Assembly: GCF_000153185.1 (NCBI RefSeq)
Contig: NZ_CH724152.1
Coordinates: 477,116-541,115, forward strand
DNA length: 64,000 nucleotides
Direction: 5' to 3'
From: Reinekea blandensis MED297
Lineage (GTDB): Bacteria > Pseudomonadota > Gammaproteobacteria > Pseudomonadales > Natronospirillaceae
In this document: positions 36,292 through 45,966 of the stretch, piece after piece
Layout: each line of letters starts with the position of its first letter
How positions within the stretch are numbered: the stretch's first letter is position 1
Position numbers and translations under genes: made by a program
Notes under the pieces: generated by a model
The model's database searches: none
Seen by the model: the letters and a program-made list of their open reading frames with translations, nothing else
Told to the model about the DNA's origin: nothing

Positions 36292-37854
36292 ATGACCGAT
36301 ACGCTGCTCGAGCTTTCAAGGCTGCAATTTGCCCTGACGGCGATGTACCACTTTATTTTTGTGCCCCTGACGCTGGGTATGACCTTTATGCTGGCCATTA
36401 TGGAGTCGGTGTATGTCATGACTCAGAAACAGGTCTATAAAGACATGACCAAGTTCTGGGGCAAGTTGTTTGGCATCAACTTCGCTCTGGGGGTTGCGAC
36501 CGGCATCACCATGGAGTTTCAGTTCGGCATGAACTGGTCTTACTACTCCCACTATGTCGGCGACATTTTCGGTGCGCCACTGGCGATTGAAGGGCTGATG
36601 GCGTTCTTCCTCGAGTCGACCATGGTCGGTCTGTTCTTCTTCGGCTGGGATAAACTCTCGCAGGTGAAGCACTTAATTGTTACCTGGCTGGTGGCCATTG
36701 GTTCAAACCTCTCGGCCTTATGGATTCTGATTGCCAACGGCTGGATGCAGCACCCGGTCGGCTCGACGTTGAACACTGAAACCATGCGCATGGAAATGAG
36801 CAGCTTCGCCGAGGTGATCTTTAACCCCGTTGCGCAGGTGAAGTTTGTGCACACCGTTTCCGCCGGTTATGTGACCGCCGCTGTGTTTGTGCTGGCGATT
36901 TCGTCCTGGTACTTACTTAAAAATCGTCATGTCGCGTTTGCCCGCCGTTCGTTTGCCATTGCCGCCAGCTTCGGTCTGGCCTCGGTGTTGTCCGTTATCG
37001 TGTTGGGCGATGAAAGCGGTTATGAACTGGGCGACGTGCAGAAAGTAAAACTCGCCGCCATTGAGGCCGAATGGGAAACGCACGAACCCCCCACGTCCTT
37101 TACCGTCATCGGGTTCCCGAATCAGGAAGCGGAGCACACTGACTTCGCGATCAAAATTCCATGGGCGATGGGCATCATTGCCACCCGCTCGCTGGATGAA
37201 GAAGTCACGGGTCTGAAAGATCTTAAAGAAGAACATCGCGACTACATCGAATCCGGTCTGATCGCTTATAACCTGCTGGATGACGTACGCGACGGCAGCG
37301 CCACACCGGCCGAGCAGCAGCAGTTCGACGCGCATCAGGAGAATCTCGGTTATGCACTGTTGGTTGAGCCGTTTACCACCGACATGAGTAACCCCGGTTC
37401 TGAAGCCATTGATCGGGCGGTCGATTACAGCATCCCGCCAGTGGCGCCGCTGTTCTGGGCATTCCGCATCATGGTGGGTTCCGGCTTCTTTATGTTGGCC
37501 GTCTTTGCCTATGCGTTTTGGGTCAGCGCCAAACACCGAATCACCAAACCGCGATGGTTCCTGAAGGTCGCTCTGTTCACGCTACCATTCCCGTGGATTG
37601 CCTCGGAAGCCGGTTGGTTCGTCGCGGAATACGGTCGTCAGCCGTGGGCCATTGCCGAAATTCTGCCGCTGCATACGGCGGTGTCTAATCTCGCGATCAG
37701 TGACATCGTCATTTCCCTGATCGGCATCACGCTGTTCTATACGCTGATGTTCATCGCCGGTATGTATCTGATGATCAGGTTCTCGAAAAAAGGCCCGTAT
37801 TCGGAAGCGACAGATGCGGATGACGTTCAACCACAACTGCAGGAGGCACACTGA
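36292..37854 (+). CDS. cydA: Cytochrome bd ubiquinol oxidase subunit I
   Basis: 520 residues with nine membrane helices. It binds hemes b558, b595 and d and oxidises quinol. Conserved features are SRLQFALTAMYHFIFVPLT with the heme-ligand His, GWMQHPVG, and a long Q-loop (AAIEAEWETHEPPTSF, then IPWAMGIIATRS) typical of proteobacterial L-type bd oxidases. AAGGAG precedes the ATG. It overlaps cydB by one base. Confidence 0.98.
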   Translation: MTDTLLELSRLQFALTAMYHFIFVPLTLGMTFMLAIMESVYVMTQKQVYKDMTKFWGKLFGINFALGVATGITMEFQFGMNWSYYSHYVGDIFGAPLAIEGLMAFFLESTMVGLFFFGWDKLSQVKHLIVTWLVAIGSNLSALWILIANGWMQHPVGSTLNTETMRMEMSSFAEVIFNPVAQVKFVHTVSAGYVTAAVFVLAISSWYLLKNRHVAFARRSFAIAASFGLASVLSVIVLGDESGYELGDVQKVKLAAIEAEWETHEPPTSFTVIGFPNQEAEHTDFAIKIPWAMGIIATRSLDEEVTGLKDLKEEHRDYIESGLIAYNLLDDVRDGSATPAEQQQFDAHQENLGYALLVEPFTTDMSNPGSEAIDRAVDYSIPPVAPLFWAFRIMVGSGFFMLAVFAYAFWVSAKHRITKPRWFLKVALFTLPFPWIASEAGWFVAEYGRQPWAIAEILPLHTAVSNLAISDIVISLIGITLFYTLMFIAGMYLMIRFSKKGPYSEATDADDVQPQLQEAH

Positions 37855-38996
37855 TGTTGGATTACGAAACGCTGAGAATCATCTGGTGGTTGTTGGTGGG
37901 CGTGCTGCTCATAGGCTTTGCCATTACCGACGGTTTCGACTTAGGCGTCGGTGCGCTGCTGACGCTGGTGGGGAAAACCGATAACGACCGACGCGTGATG
38001 ATCAACACCATTGGCCCGCATTGGGATGGCAATCAGGTGTGGTTCATCACCGCCGGCGGTGCCATCTTTGCGGCGTTCCCGTTCATCTACGCCACGGCAT
38101 TTTCCGGATTTTATCTGGCGCTCATGCTGACGCTGATGGCGTTGTGGATGCGACCGATTGGCTTTGATTACCGCAGCAAACTGACCGATCCGCGTTGGCG
38201 TTCGTTATGGGATTGGGCACTGTTTGCCGGTGGCATTGTGCCCTCCCTGATATTCGGCGTGGCGTTTGGCAACTTATTGTTGGGTGTGCCGTTTGTGTTC
38301 GATGACATGTTGAAGGTCACCTACACCGGCAGCTTCTTTGCGCTGTTGAATCCGTTTGCCATCCTGGCCGGTTTAATCAGTGTCGGCATGTTGCTGTTGC
38401 ACGGCTCGACCTGGCTGCAACTGAAAACCGATGGCGTCATTCGTGAGCGTGCGCGGTTCTTAAGTCTGGTGCTGGGTGTTGTCACACCGGTGCTGTTTAT
38501 TCTGGCGGGGCTTTGGTTGGCGTTTGGTCTCGATGGCTACGTGATCACCTCCGCGGTGGTGACCGATGCAGCCTCCAACCCATTACACAAAACCGTGGTG
38601 GCCGAGTCGGGCGCGTGGATGAACAACTACGCTCAGTACCCGTGGATGCTGGTCGCGCCGGTACTGGGCATTGTGGCACCGGTGCTGGTCAGTCTGTTGA
38701 GTATCCGTGGTCGCAGTGGTTGGGCGTTTATTGGCTCGGCCGGTACGCTGGCGGGCATCATACTGACGGCTGGCTTTTCCATGTTCCCGTTCCTGATGCC
38801 AAGCTCGTCGCATCCGGGCATGTCGCTGACCATCTGGGATGCCTCCAGCAGCCATTTAACCCTGTCGATTATGTTTTATGTGGCGCTGATTTTTGTGCCG
38901 ATTGTCCTCGGCTATACGCTGTGGAGTTTCTGGGTGATGCGCGGTCGCATTAAAGAACAGGACGTGGCCGACGGTCACGGTCACACCATCTATTAA
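37854..38996 (+). CDS. cydB: Cytochrome bd ubiquinol oxidase subunit II
   Basis: 380 residues with eight to nine membrane helices, starting MLDYETLRIIWWLLVGVLL. The signatures FAITDGFDLGVGALL and IGPHWDGNQVWFITAGGAIFAAFP are diagnostic. It forms the complex with CydA. It is followed within 10 bp by the small cydX gene. Confidence 0.98.
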   Translation: MLDYETLRIIWWLLVGVLLIGFAITDGFDLGVGALLTLVGKTDNDRRVMINTIGPHWDGNQVWFITAGGAIFAAFPFIYATAFSGFYLALMLTLMALWMRPIGFDYRSKLTDPRWRSLWDWALFAGGIVPSLIFGVAFGNLLLGVPFVFDDMLKVTYTGSFFALLNPFAILAGLISVGMLLLHGSTWLQLKTDGVIRERARFLSLVLGVVTPVLFILAGLWLAFGLDGYVITSAVVTDAASNPLHKTVVAESGAWMNNYAQYPWMLVAPVLGIVAPVLVSLLSIRGRSGWAFIGSAGTLAGIILTAGFSMFPFLMPSSSHPGMSLTIWDASSSHLTLSIMFYVALIFVPIVLGYTLWSFWVMRGRIKEQDVADGHGHTIY

Positions 38997-39006
38997 GGAG
39001 CGCACA

Positions 39007-39129
39007 ATGTGGTACTTTACTTGGATATTAGGCGTCCTTTTGGCGTGCAGCTTTGGCATCATTAACGCCATGTGGCTGGAGATGACCGAAAACCTGGATC
39101 GGGACGCGGACGTAGAAGAGGACGCGTAA
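39007..39129 (+). CDS. cydX: Cytochrome bd small subunit CydX
   Basis: 40 residues. It opens MWYFTWILGVLLACSFGIIN, the conserved CydX start (MWYFxWILG), with one TM helix and an acidic tail. AAGGAG lies seven bases before the ATG. CydX stabilises the hemes of the CydAB complex. Its position directly after cydB is the standard one. Confidence 0.95.
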   Translation: MWYFTWILGVLLACSFGIINAMWLEMTENLDRDADVEEDA

Positions 39130-39132
39130 CGT

Positions 39133-40776
39133 TTGAACTCTCCAATGGCGGCACTGGAGCCGGACATCTCAGCAGGTCGCTGGGGGCTCGTCGCATTGCA
39201 ACTGAGCCGGTCGCTGCTGCTGTGGTGGTGGTTTTACCGGCTCTCTTCATGGCTCGGGGCTGTTCTGCAGGACGGTCTTGATCAGCCATTTCCGGCGCTG
39301 ACAACGGTGGTTGTCGGCGCCGTTCTGTTTGGGCTGCGTTGGCTTGAAGCCCGCTTGCGCGCCCATCTCGGGCAGCGGGTTCAGCAGGCGTTTTATCAAC
39401 GGTTTTTCTCTGAACTGTCGCATCGTCGCTGGGCGCTGATCCGTTATAAACCGGTGACCGCGTGGCAGGATGTCTGCTTTCGCCATCTGCCAGCGATGGA
39501 AAGTTATCTGCTGGACTACAAAACGCAACAGCGACTGATTGCCATCGTGCCGTTGCTGGTGCTGGGCATTGTGTTTCCGATCAGTTGGTTGGCCGGATTG
39601 ATTCTGCTGGTCACCTTACCGCTGTTGCCATTGTTCATGTGGTTGGTGGGGGCCGGTACCGCCAGTGTGCAGCGTAAGCACATGCAGGTGTTGAATCGCT
39701 TGGGTGGTTTTTTTGCCGACCGGGTTGCGGGGGTGTCGACTGTGCGACTGCTGAATCAGGAAGCCGATCAGTTACAGCGGTTTGACCGGCGCAGTCGGCA
39801 ACATAACGAACGGTTGGCCGACGTGCTTAAAGTGGCGTTTCTGTCGTCGTCGGTGCTGGACTTTTTTGCCACCGTCTCGATGGCGCTCATCGCCGTTCTG
39901 GTTGGCTTCAGTTTGCTCGGGGAAGTGCCCTTTGGTTTTTACGACACCGGCGCCACCTTGTCATCCGGTTTATTTGTGCTGTTGCTGGCGCCCGCTTTTT
40001 TTGCGGAGCTAAAAACGCTGGGTCGCTTGTATCACGTGAAAGCCGAAGCGACCGCCTCGGCGGATCTCTGGCAACACACCTTGAGTTGGGTCGAGCCTGA
40101 GCACGATAAATCGTTGGTAAAACCTTTCAACGCATTAACCATTCAGCACGCTGAGCTGTTTGGGTTTGATGATCAGTATTTGTTGCAGTTGTCGGAGCTG
40201 ACGTTGGTCGCGGGCGATCGGGTTTTGCTCAGCGGTGCCAGCGGGGCCGGGAAAACCGTTTTGCTGGATGGCTTAGCGGGGTTGAGAGATTTCCGTCACG
40301 ACACTCTGACGCTGAATGGTCAATCGGTTCGTTCGTTGTCGAGTCTGCGCGATCAGGTGTTTTATCTCGATCAGCATCCGCCGTTTGTGGAGGGCACCGT
40401 ACGCGACAATCTGATGCAACCGCATGGCTACGATGATGACTGTCGCCGTGCGTTGACACAGGTCGGGTTGGGTGACTGGCTGGCGCAGTTGGACGCCGGA
40501 TTGGATTCGGTGATGGCCGAGCGCACGCCCTTGTCGGGTGGTCAGCAACAAAAGTTTGCCGTAGCCCGGTTGCTGTTGTTCGATGCGCCGGTTGTGTTGT
40601 TGGATGAACCATTGGCGCATTTGTCTGAGCCGGAACAGAGCGATCTGTTACCGCTGTTGGTGCAGGCCACAGAAGGACGAACGTCCGTTTGGATCAGTCA
40701 CCACGATTTGCCATCGGTCGGTTTTAACCGCCACTGGTGGGTGGATGGTGAGCGCGTGATGGAGGTGGCTGAGTGA
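39133..40776 (+). CDS. cydD: ABC exporter subunit CydD
   Basis: 547 residues. An N-terminal ABC transmembrane domain (about 20-310) is followed by an ATPase with Walker A SGASGAGKTVLL, signature LSGGQQQKFAVARLLL and Walker B VVLLDEPLAHLSE. CydDC exports cysteine and glutathione to the periplasm and is needed for cytochrome bd assembly, consistent with its place behind cydABX. A TTG start at 39133 is the likeliest (a GAGGA is about ten bases upstream); an ATG four codons later is possible. Confidence 0.9.
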   Translation: MNSPMAALEPDISAGRWGLVALQLSRSLLLWWWFYRLSSWLGAVLQDGLDQPFPALTTVVVGAVLFGLRWLEARLRAHLGQRVQQAFYQRFFSELSHRRWALIRYKPVTAWQDVCFRHLPAMESYLLDYKTQQRLIAIVPLLVLGIVFPISWLAGLILLVTLPLLPLFMWLVGAGTASVQRKHMQVLNRLGGFFADRVAGVSTVRLLNQEADQLQRFDRRSRQHNERLADVLKVAFLSSSVLDFFATVSMALIAVLVGFSLLGEVPFGFYDTGATLSSGLFVLLLAPAFFAELKTLGRLYHVKAEATASADLWQHTLSWVEPEHDKSLVKPFNALTIQHAELFGFDDQYLLQLSELTLVAGDRVLLSGASGAGKTVLLDGLAGLRDFRHDTLTLNGQSVRSLSSLRDQVFYLDQHPPFVEGTVRDNLMQPHGYDDDCRRALTQVGLGDWLAQLDAGLDSVMAERTPLSGGQQQKFAVARLLLFDAPVVLLDEPLAHLSEPEQSDLLPLLVQATEGRTSVWISHHDLPSVGFNRHWWVDGERVMEVAE

Positions 40777-42350
40777 AAACACGTGCGGCCTTGTCATTAG
40801 TGCTCCTGTTTACGCATCTGGTCAGTGCGGTGGCGTTGCTCGGGTTATCCGGCTGGTTCATTGCCGCTTGCGCGTTGGCGGGTCAGGCCGGTGTACTGGC
40901 GGGGTTTAATTATGTCATTCCGGCGGCCATCATCCGGTTTCTGGCCATCATCCGTTTAGCCTCCGGTTACTTTGAAAAATATCTTGGGCACTTGCATCTG
41001 CTGGACAGTCTGCGACAGATTCGTTTCGATCTGCTGGCGTCTGTGTTCCGTGGCGGGCTCGATATTCAACAGGCCGACAGTGCCCGAACCTTACAACAAC
41101 AGACCGAGCAGTACGCCGCGCTGTGGAGTGCCGTGGTGTCGCCGCTGATCTCGTTAGGCAGCCTGATGGTCGGTCTGGCCGTGCTGCTGACTTTTCTGTT
41201 CCCCAACGTGGCCTGGGTCTGGTGGGCGTTTGTTCTGATCGTGGCGGCGGTGCTGGTCGGGTATCACCAGATCAACAGCCGCTGGACGGCGCAGGCCGAT
41301 GCCGCACAGGCGGAGTACCTTCGCGCTCAACAGCGCTGGTTGCGCACCAGCGTGCTCTGGTCCATGACCGATGATCAGCAAACCCGACAAGATCTGGAAC
41401 GAAAAGCCCTCCTGGCCGGTCAGTACCGCCGACGTCAGCTTAACCTGATGCCGATGACAGAAGCGCTCCTGCAGACCTTGGGATTGGTTTGGACGTTGCC
41501 GGTGTTGATGACGGTAACCCCACAGGGGCTGACGCCGCTGGTGGTGGTCCCGCTGATGATTTTGGTGTCCGTTCGCGACTGGAGTTTGCCGGGGGTGAGC
41601 GCCATTGCACAATCGGCTCTGATGCCCGATCTGTCCCAAACCGACTCAACGCCGTTGACCAACACGGCGAGCCACGCCACTGAGGTGACAGCCCCGGTCA
41701 CCTTAACGTTAACGCAGTTTGCGGGCGAACGGTCGTCGGCCAGTGACTCGGACGGGTTGACCGTTCAACTGACTGGGCCAGGTTTGTATCTGCTGACCGG
41801 GCCGACCGGTTTGGGTAAATCCAGTCTGTTGCAGGGGCTGACCGGTGAGCTGCCATCACGAGGCGAGGCACGGTTAAACGACAACGATTTAACGCAATAC
41901 TCCTCTGAGCAACGCCGACAGCGATTGCATCTGGCGGAACAGAACGGCCATGTGTTTTCCGGAACGTTGCGGGAGAACCTGATGATGAGTGCGCCGCTGG
42001 CCACCGACGACGACTGTTGTCGTGCGCTGGCCCAGGCAGGTCTTCGCGATTGGGCCGAGCCCGATCGTCTGGCGCAATGGCTCGGGGATGGTGGCATCCC
42101 AATCAGTGGCGGTGAGCGCAAACGGTTGTTGCTGGCCCGGGCGGTATTGAATCCGGCGCCGGTGTTGTTGCTCGACGAACCACTGGAAGGGCTGGATCGA
42201 CAGACGCAACAGATGTTGATGCCGACGCTGCGCCACCTGGCGCAGACAAAACTGGTGCTGATCGTCAGCCACATTTCGTTGCCAGACTGGCAGCAACAGA
42301 TGTTGGCGACAACCGGCTCGAGGTTAACGATGAGCCGGTTGCAGGTCTGA
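40773..42350 (+). CDS. cydC: ABC exporter subunit CydC
   Basis: 525 residues. ABC exporter architecture with Walker A GPTGLGKSSLLQG, signature ISGGERKRLLLARAVL and Walker B VLLLDEPLEGLD. Its GTG start overlaps the cydD stop by 4 bp. It forms the heterodimeric thiol exporter with CydD. Near its 3' end, AACCGGCTC (42311-42319) and GAGCCGGTT (42332-42340) form a strong hairpin without a T run. Confidence 0.92.
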   Translation: MKTRAALSLVLLFTHLVSAVALLGLSGWFIAACALAGQAGVLAGFNYVIPAAIIRFLAIIRLASGYFEKYLGHLHLLDSLRQIRFDLLASVFRGGLDIQQADSARTLQQQTEQYAALWSAVVSPLISLGSLMVGLAVLLTFLFPNVAWVWWAFVLIVAAVLVGYHQINSRWTAQADAAQAEYLRAQQRWLRTSVLWSMTDDQQTRQDLERKALLAGQYRRRQLNLMPMTEALLQTLGLVWTLPVLMTVTPQGLTPLVVVPLMILVSVRDWSLPGVSAIAQSALMPDLSQTDSTPLTNTASHATEVTAPVTLTLTQFAGERSSASDSDGLTVQLTGPGLYLLTGPTGLGKSSLLQGLTGELPSRGEARLNDNDLTQYSSEQRRQRLHLAEQNGHVFSGTLRENLMMSAPLATDDDCCRALAQAGLRDWAEPDRLAQWLGDGGIPISGGERKRLLLARAVLNPAPVLLLDEPLEGLDRQTQQMLMPTLRHLAQTKLVLIVSHISLPDWQQQMLATTGSRLTMSRLQV

Positions 42351-42405
42351 GATCACTGAGTGAGTGGTGATCACTGCGCCTGACACTGACCGGGCCAGTT
42401 CGATG

Positions 42406-43371
42406 TCAGCCGGTCAACACCTGCGACTCCTCAGTACTCTGACCCATACCACGCAACAGCGCTGCATCACTGGCCGGCGGTTTTCCGAACAGACGGCTGT
42501 ACTCGCGGTTAAACTGAGTGGCGCTTTCATACCCGACCCGATAAGCGGCGGTCGTGGCATCAAGCTGTTCTACCACCATGAGCCGTCGGGCTTCCTGAAG
42601 GCGTAAATGTTTTCGATACTGCAACGGGCTGAGCGACGTGATGGCTTTAAAATGCTGATAAAAGCCGGAGCGGCTCATGTTCATGCGATCGGCCAGCTCG
42701 TCCATGGAATCCGACGCCTGAAAGTTCGCTTTCAGCCACTGAATCGCCTGGGCAATCTGATGACTGTGACTGCCGCTGAGAATCATCTGTCGCAACCGTG
42801 CCCCTTGTGGCCCCATCAGCAGATGGTAAAACAGTTCTTTCTTAATCAGTGGCGCCAGAATGGGAATGTCCTGCGGGGTGTCCTGAAGTTCCACCAGACG
42901 ATGCACAGACTTCATGATCGACAGCGACATTTCACTGACTCCGATACCGCGCTCGGTTTTTCGCGCCGGAATGGAGGGCAGGCGGGCATCCACCATCAGT
43001 TCACTTAACACCTGAGTGTCCAGCCCGATGATGATGCCGAGGTACGGGTACTCATCGCTGGCTTCGGTGATCTGAGCAACAATGGGCAGATCCACCGACG
43101 TCACCAGATAGCTGTTGGCGTGGTACTCGTAGGCATCTTCTCCCAGTAACACCTGTTTCCGACCCTGGGCAATAAGGCAAAGGCTGGCACCTAAGGTGTA
43201 GCTCACCGGATCGGTCGGATGGGTCCAGCGACTGAAATGCATATCGGGAACATCGCTGTTGAAATGGTTCTGATCACCGGTCCAGAAGGCTGTTTTTTCG
43301 ATAAGCCGCTGATTGAGCCGAAGAAACTCACGATCGTCTCGATTTTTGTGCGGGTGCGATGTCTGTGCCAT
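42406..43371 (-). CDS. AraC-family regulator (AraC_N type)
   Basis: 321 residues. An N-terminal cupin-like AraC_N domain (about 50-200) is followed by a C-terminal double HTH (DELADRMNMSRSGFYQHFKAITSLSPLQYRK and AAYRVGYESATQFNREYSRLFGKPP). Proteins of this group, such as YqhC, activate divergently encoded aldehyde or ketone reductases. It is divergent from the SDR gene 236 bp away, which supports that role. The effector is unknown. Confidence 0.9.
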   Translation of the reverse strand: MAQTSHPHKNRDDREFLRLNQRLIEKTAFWTGDQNHFNSDVPDMHFSRWTHPTDPVSYTLGASLCLIAQGRKQVLLGEDAYEYHANSYLVTSVDLPIVAQITEASDEYPYLGIIIGLDTQVLSELMVDARLPSIPARKTERGIGVSEMSLSIMKSVHRLVELQDTPQDIPILAPLIKKELFYHLLMGPQGARLRQMILSGSHSHQIAQAIQWLKANFQASDSMDELADRMNMSRSGFYQHFKAITSLSPLQYRKHLRLQEARRLMVVEQLDATTAAYRVGYESATQFNREYSRLFGKPPASDAALLRGMGQSTEESQVLTG

Positions 43372-43607
43372 GGCGGATTCTCCATCGTTATATGGTTCTT
43401 ATAGTAGTCCGTCGATCAGCGGTTTGTCCTTGGGTTTGGATAAATAGGCAAGAATTCTGAAGATTCGGTGTCATGGCGGTCAGCGCTGTGGCGTTACAGT
43501 GTGCCGCACTGACGGGGACAGGCGTTTTGCCGAAACCCGATTATCCTGTACTGACCGACGGTGAGAAGTCGACTCGGTGCTGTTCGTGTTCGCTGAGGAG
43601 GTTCAAC

Positions 43608-44354
43608 ATGTACGACCGCATTAAAGACAAAGTTATTATCATTACCGGTGCCAGCAGTGGCATTGGCGAAGCCACCGCACGTCGTCTGGCCGCCGAGGGA
43701 GCTAACGTGGTGGTTGGCGCCCGTCGTGAAGACCGGTTGAAAGCCATTGCCGATTCCGTGACCGGGGCTGAAGTGTTGTTCCAGGCCACCGATGTGACCA
43801 AACCGGAGCAGGTTGAAAGCCTGGTAAAACTGGCGATGGATCGCTTCGGGCGTGTGGATGCGATTTTCAATAACGCCGGCATCATGCCGACTGCTAACCT
43901 GAGCGAGTTGCACCGCGATGAATGGCAGCAAATGCTCGACATTAACATCATGGGTGTTTTGAACGGCATTGCGGCGGTTCTGCCGATCATGAAAGAACAG
44001 AAGTCCGGCCACATTTTGACGACCGATTCCGTCGCCGGTCATGTGGTGTATCCGGGGTCGGCCGTGTACTGCGGAACGAAGTTCGCCGTGCGCGCCATCA
44101 TGGAAGGTTTGCGTCAGGAAGAGCGTGAGAGCAACATCCGTTCGACCATCATTTCCCCCGGGCTGGTCAGTACTGAGCTGTATCAAACCATTGCTGATAA
44201 AGAGTTTGGTGAGCAGTTGCGACAGGCCTCTGAAATTCCAGGTGTTGGTCTGTCAGCCGACGACATTGCCGATGCCGTTGCCTACGCCGTCAGCACGCCC
44301 GATACGGTCGCGGTCAGTGAAGTGCTGATCCGTCCGACCCAGCAGGTGGTCTAA
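43608..44354 (+). CDS. SDR-family NAD(P)-dependent oxidoreductase
   Basis: 248 residues. A classical short-chain dehydrogenase: cofactor loop TGASSGIGEATA, FNNAGIMP, catalytic Ser in TTDSVAGH and the YCGTK (YxxxK) motif. The basic residues in VVGARREDRL after strand 2 suggest NADP(H). GAGGAGG lies just before the ATG at 43608; the frame is open for 45 more codons upstream but those lack SDR features. The substrate is unknown, probably a reactive carbonyl or alcohol given its regulator. Confidence 0.92.
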   Translation: MYDRIKDKVIIITGASSGIGEATARRLAAEGANVVVGARREDRLKAIADSVTGAEVLFQATDVTKPEQVESLVKLAMDRFGRVDAIFNNAGIMPTANLSELHRDEWQQMLDINIMGVLNGIAAVLPIMKEQKSGHILTTDSVAGHVVYPGSAVYCGTKFAVRAIMEGLRQEERESNIRSTIISPGLVSTELYQTIADKEFGEQLRQASEIPGVGLSADDIADAVAYAVSTPDTVAVSEVLIRPTQQVV

Positions 44355-44357
44355 ACC

Positions 44358-44804
44358 GTGCGCCGGCCACTGCCGATTTTCGCCCTTGCGGTCAGCCTGT
44401 TGCTGGCCGCATCGGCGTGGACTCAGGAGACTCTTGTTATGACTCAACCTCAACACCTGCTGCTGCAGTTTGATGGTCAGGAGATCGCAATCGAGCTGGA
44501 TGAAAGCGCGACGGTCGACAGCCTGTTGGCGGCGTTGCCGTTGACGCTGACTTTCGAAGATTACGCGGGCAAGGAAAAGATCGCGCATCCCGACATTCAG
44601 TGGGACACCGCCGATGCCCCGGCCGGGTATGACCCCTCGGTGGGTGACCTGACCGTCTTTGCGCCGTGGGGCAATCTGGCCTTGTTTTATGGTGAACAGA
44701 GTTACGCTCGCGGCCTGGTGTATCTCGGGAAGATTGTCCGCGGTGCCGATCAGGTGAGTACACTTGACCAGGTGGCGCAGGTGACGCTGGTGCTTGCGCC
44801 TTAA
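44358..44804 (+). CDS. Secreted cyclophilin-like-fold protein
   Basis: 148 residues. An N-terminal signal peptide (about 1-23) is followed by a ~120-residue domain (LLLQFDGQEIAIELDESATVDSLLAALP, DYAGKEKIAH, GDLTVFAPWGNLALFYG, LVYLGKI) matching the bacterial cyclophilin-like family of unknown function (TM1367-like). The GTG start lies three bases after the SDR stop, so the two are surely co-transcribed. This AraC-SDR-cyclophilin-like trio recurs in proteobacteria, from memory. Confidence 0.85.
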   Translation: MRRPLPIFALAVSLLLAASAWTQETLVMTQPQHLLLQFDGQEIAIELDESATVDSLLAALPLTLTFEDYAGKEKIAHPDIQWDTADAPAGYDPSVGDLTVFAPWGNLALFYGEQSYARGLVYLGKIVRGADQVSTLDQVAQVTLVLAP

Positions 44805-44834
44805 CGGCCACTATCGCCTTATTAGCCGCTTAAC

Positions 44835-44864
44835 GGGGAAACGGCCTGTTCAAACCGTTTCCCC
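44835..44864 (+). terminator. Strong hairpin after the cyclophilin-like gene
   Basis: GGGGAAACGG (44835-44844) and CCGTTTCCCC (44855-44864) form a perfect 10-bp stem with a 10-nt loop. The T run is broken (GCCTTTCTATCTTT), so it may be a weak terminator. Confidence 0.7.
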
Positions 44865-45014
44865 GCCTTTCTATCTTTAACAGCTTTATCCTCCCTTATG
44901 AATGACCCGTTCGGTCATGCTTCTGATTGAAAACCTTACAAAACGAAAATACCCGCCCGGGAATCGAGAAGACCTGCGTTTGGCTCGAGCCTATATTCGA
45001 CTTAGTCATCAGAG

Positions 45015-45025
45015 CGATACCGGGG
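45015..45025 (+). promoter_or_regulatory. CGATACC motif before the sugar transporter
   Basis: CGATACCGGGG lies 57 bp before the permease ATG. The CGATACC/GGTATCG word recurs in the melR-alpha-galactosidase gap (49423, 49449, 49493), making it a candidate MelR-like binding motif. The TATATT at 44992-44997 could be a -10. Confidence 0.3.
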
Positions 45026-45081
45026 CAACCCGGAGGTTCTGAAAAACAATAAGAGCGAACCCGTATAAGGGGAAAGTCGAT

Positions 45082-45966
45082 ATGTCACAAGTGACGGGAA
45101 ACATCCGGAGTTCATTGATCGGTTTCGGACTGATCTTTCCGGCATTAGTTGGCTTCAGCCTGTTCTACGCCTGGCCGGCCATTCGCGCCATTGCCATCAG
45201 TTTTACCGATTGGAATCTGTTGAGTGAACCGACGTTTGTCGGTTTCGATAACTACATAGAAATGGTTCAGGACGGTCAGTTCTGGAACGGCATGAAACTC
45301 TCCGCCTACTACGTACTGTTAAACATTCCGCTGCAGGTGGTACTCGGTTTGTTTCTGGCGGTGGCGATGGATCGACTGACCCGATCGTTGTTTGTGAAGG
45401 CCACAGTGCTGCTGCCGTACTTGTTGTCGAATGTTCTGGTGGCCATGGTGTGGCTTTGGATGCTCGATCCGATTCTCGGCATCGTCAACTTCTTTCTTGA
45501 TGCCATCGGCATCGGTCGCCAATCGTTTCTGGGCGATCCGGAACAGGCACTGATCTCGGTGGCGGCCATTAACATCTGGCGGCACATGGGCTTGTGCGCC
45601 ATGTTGTTTTTGGCCGGACTGCAAACCATTCCACGCTATCTCTATGAAGCGGCCTCGTTAGAAGGCGCATCCGAATGGAAAATGTTCCGCATGATTACGC
45701 TGCCACTACTGCGCCCGGTGATGGTGTTTGTACTGGTCACCAGTGTCACCGGTTCGTTCCAGATTTTTGACACCATTGCGGTCACGACCATGGGCGGCCC
45801 CATGGATTCCACACGCGTCATTGTTTACTACATCATTCAGAACGCCTTCAGTTTTTACAAGATGGGGTACGCCTCGGCGATGTCCATGACCCTGGCGTTG
45901 GTCATGCTGATTTACACCCTGTTCCAGATGAAAATTATGAGGGCTTCCGAAAGTGACCTTGCTTAA
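45082..45966 (+). CDS. Sugar ABC transporter permease (MalF type)
   Basis: 294 residues with six membrane helices. The binding-protein-dependent transport motif is YEAASLEGASEWKMFRMITLPLLRP (EAA loop, docking to the ATPase). With the next two genes it forms the import complex for an oligosaccharide, probably an alpha-galactoside because an alpha-galactosidase and a MelR-like regulator follow. No ATP-binding gene is in the cluster, so a shared MsmK/MalK-like ATPase elsewhere is likely. Confidence 0.93.
   Translation: MSQVTGNIRSSLIGFGLIFPALVGFSLFYAWPAIRAIAISFTDWNLLSEPTFVGFDNYIEMVQDGQFWNGMKLSAYYVLLNIPLQVVLGLFLAVAMDRLTRSLFVKATVLLPYLLSNVLVAMVWLWMLDPILGIVNFFLDAIGIGRQSFLGDPEQALISVAAINIWRHMGLCAMLFLAGLQTIPRYLYEAASLEGASEWKMFRMITLPLLRPVMVFVLVTSVTGSFQIFDTIAVTTMGGPMDSTRVIVYYIIQNAFSFYKMGYASAMSMTLALVMLIYTLFQMKIMRASESDLA

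Noticed and set aside
42351-42372. Terminator after cydC (GATCAC...GTGATC)
   Set aside because: The stem is only 6 bp with no T run, so it is not supported as a terminator.
44835-44864. LacI-type operator, because AACCGTTTCC is shared with the operator at 1113-1122
   Set aside because: The two arms are 10 bp apart as a hairpin and not a contiguous 14-16-bp palindrome, so a terminator-like stem explains it better.
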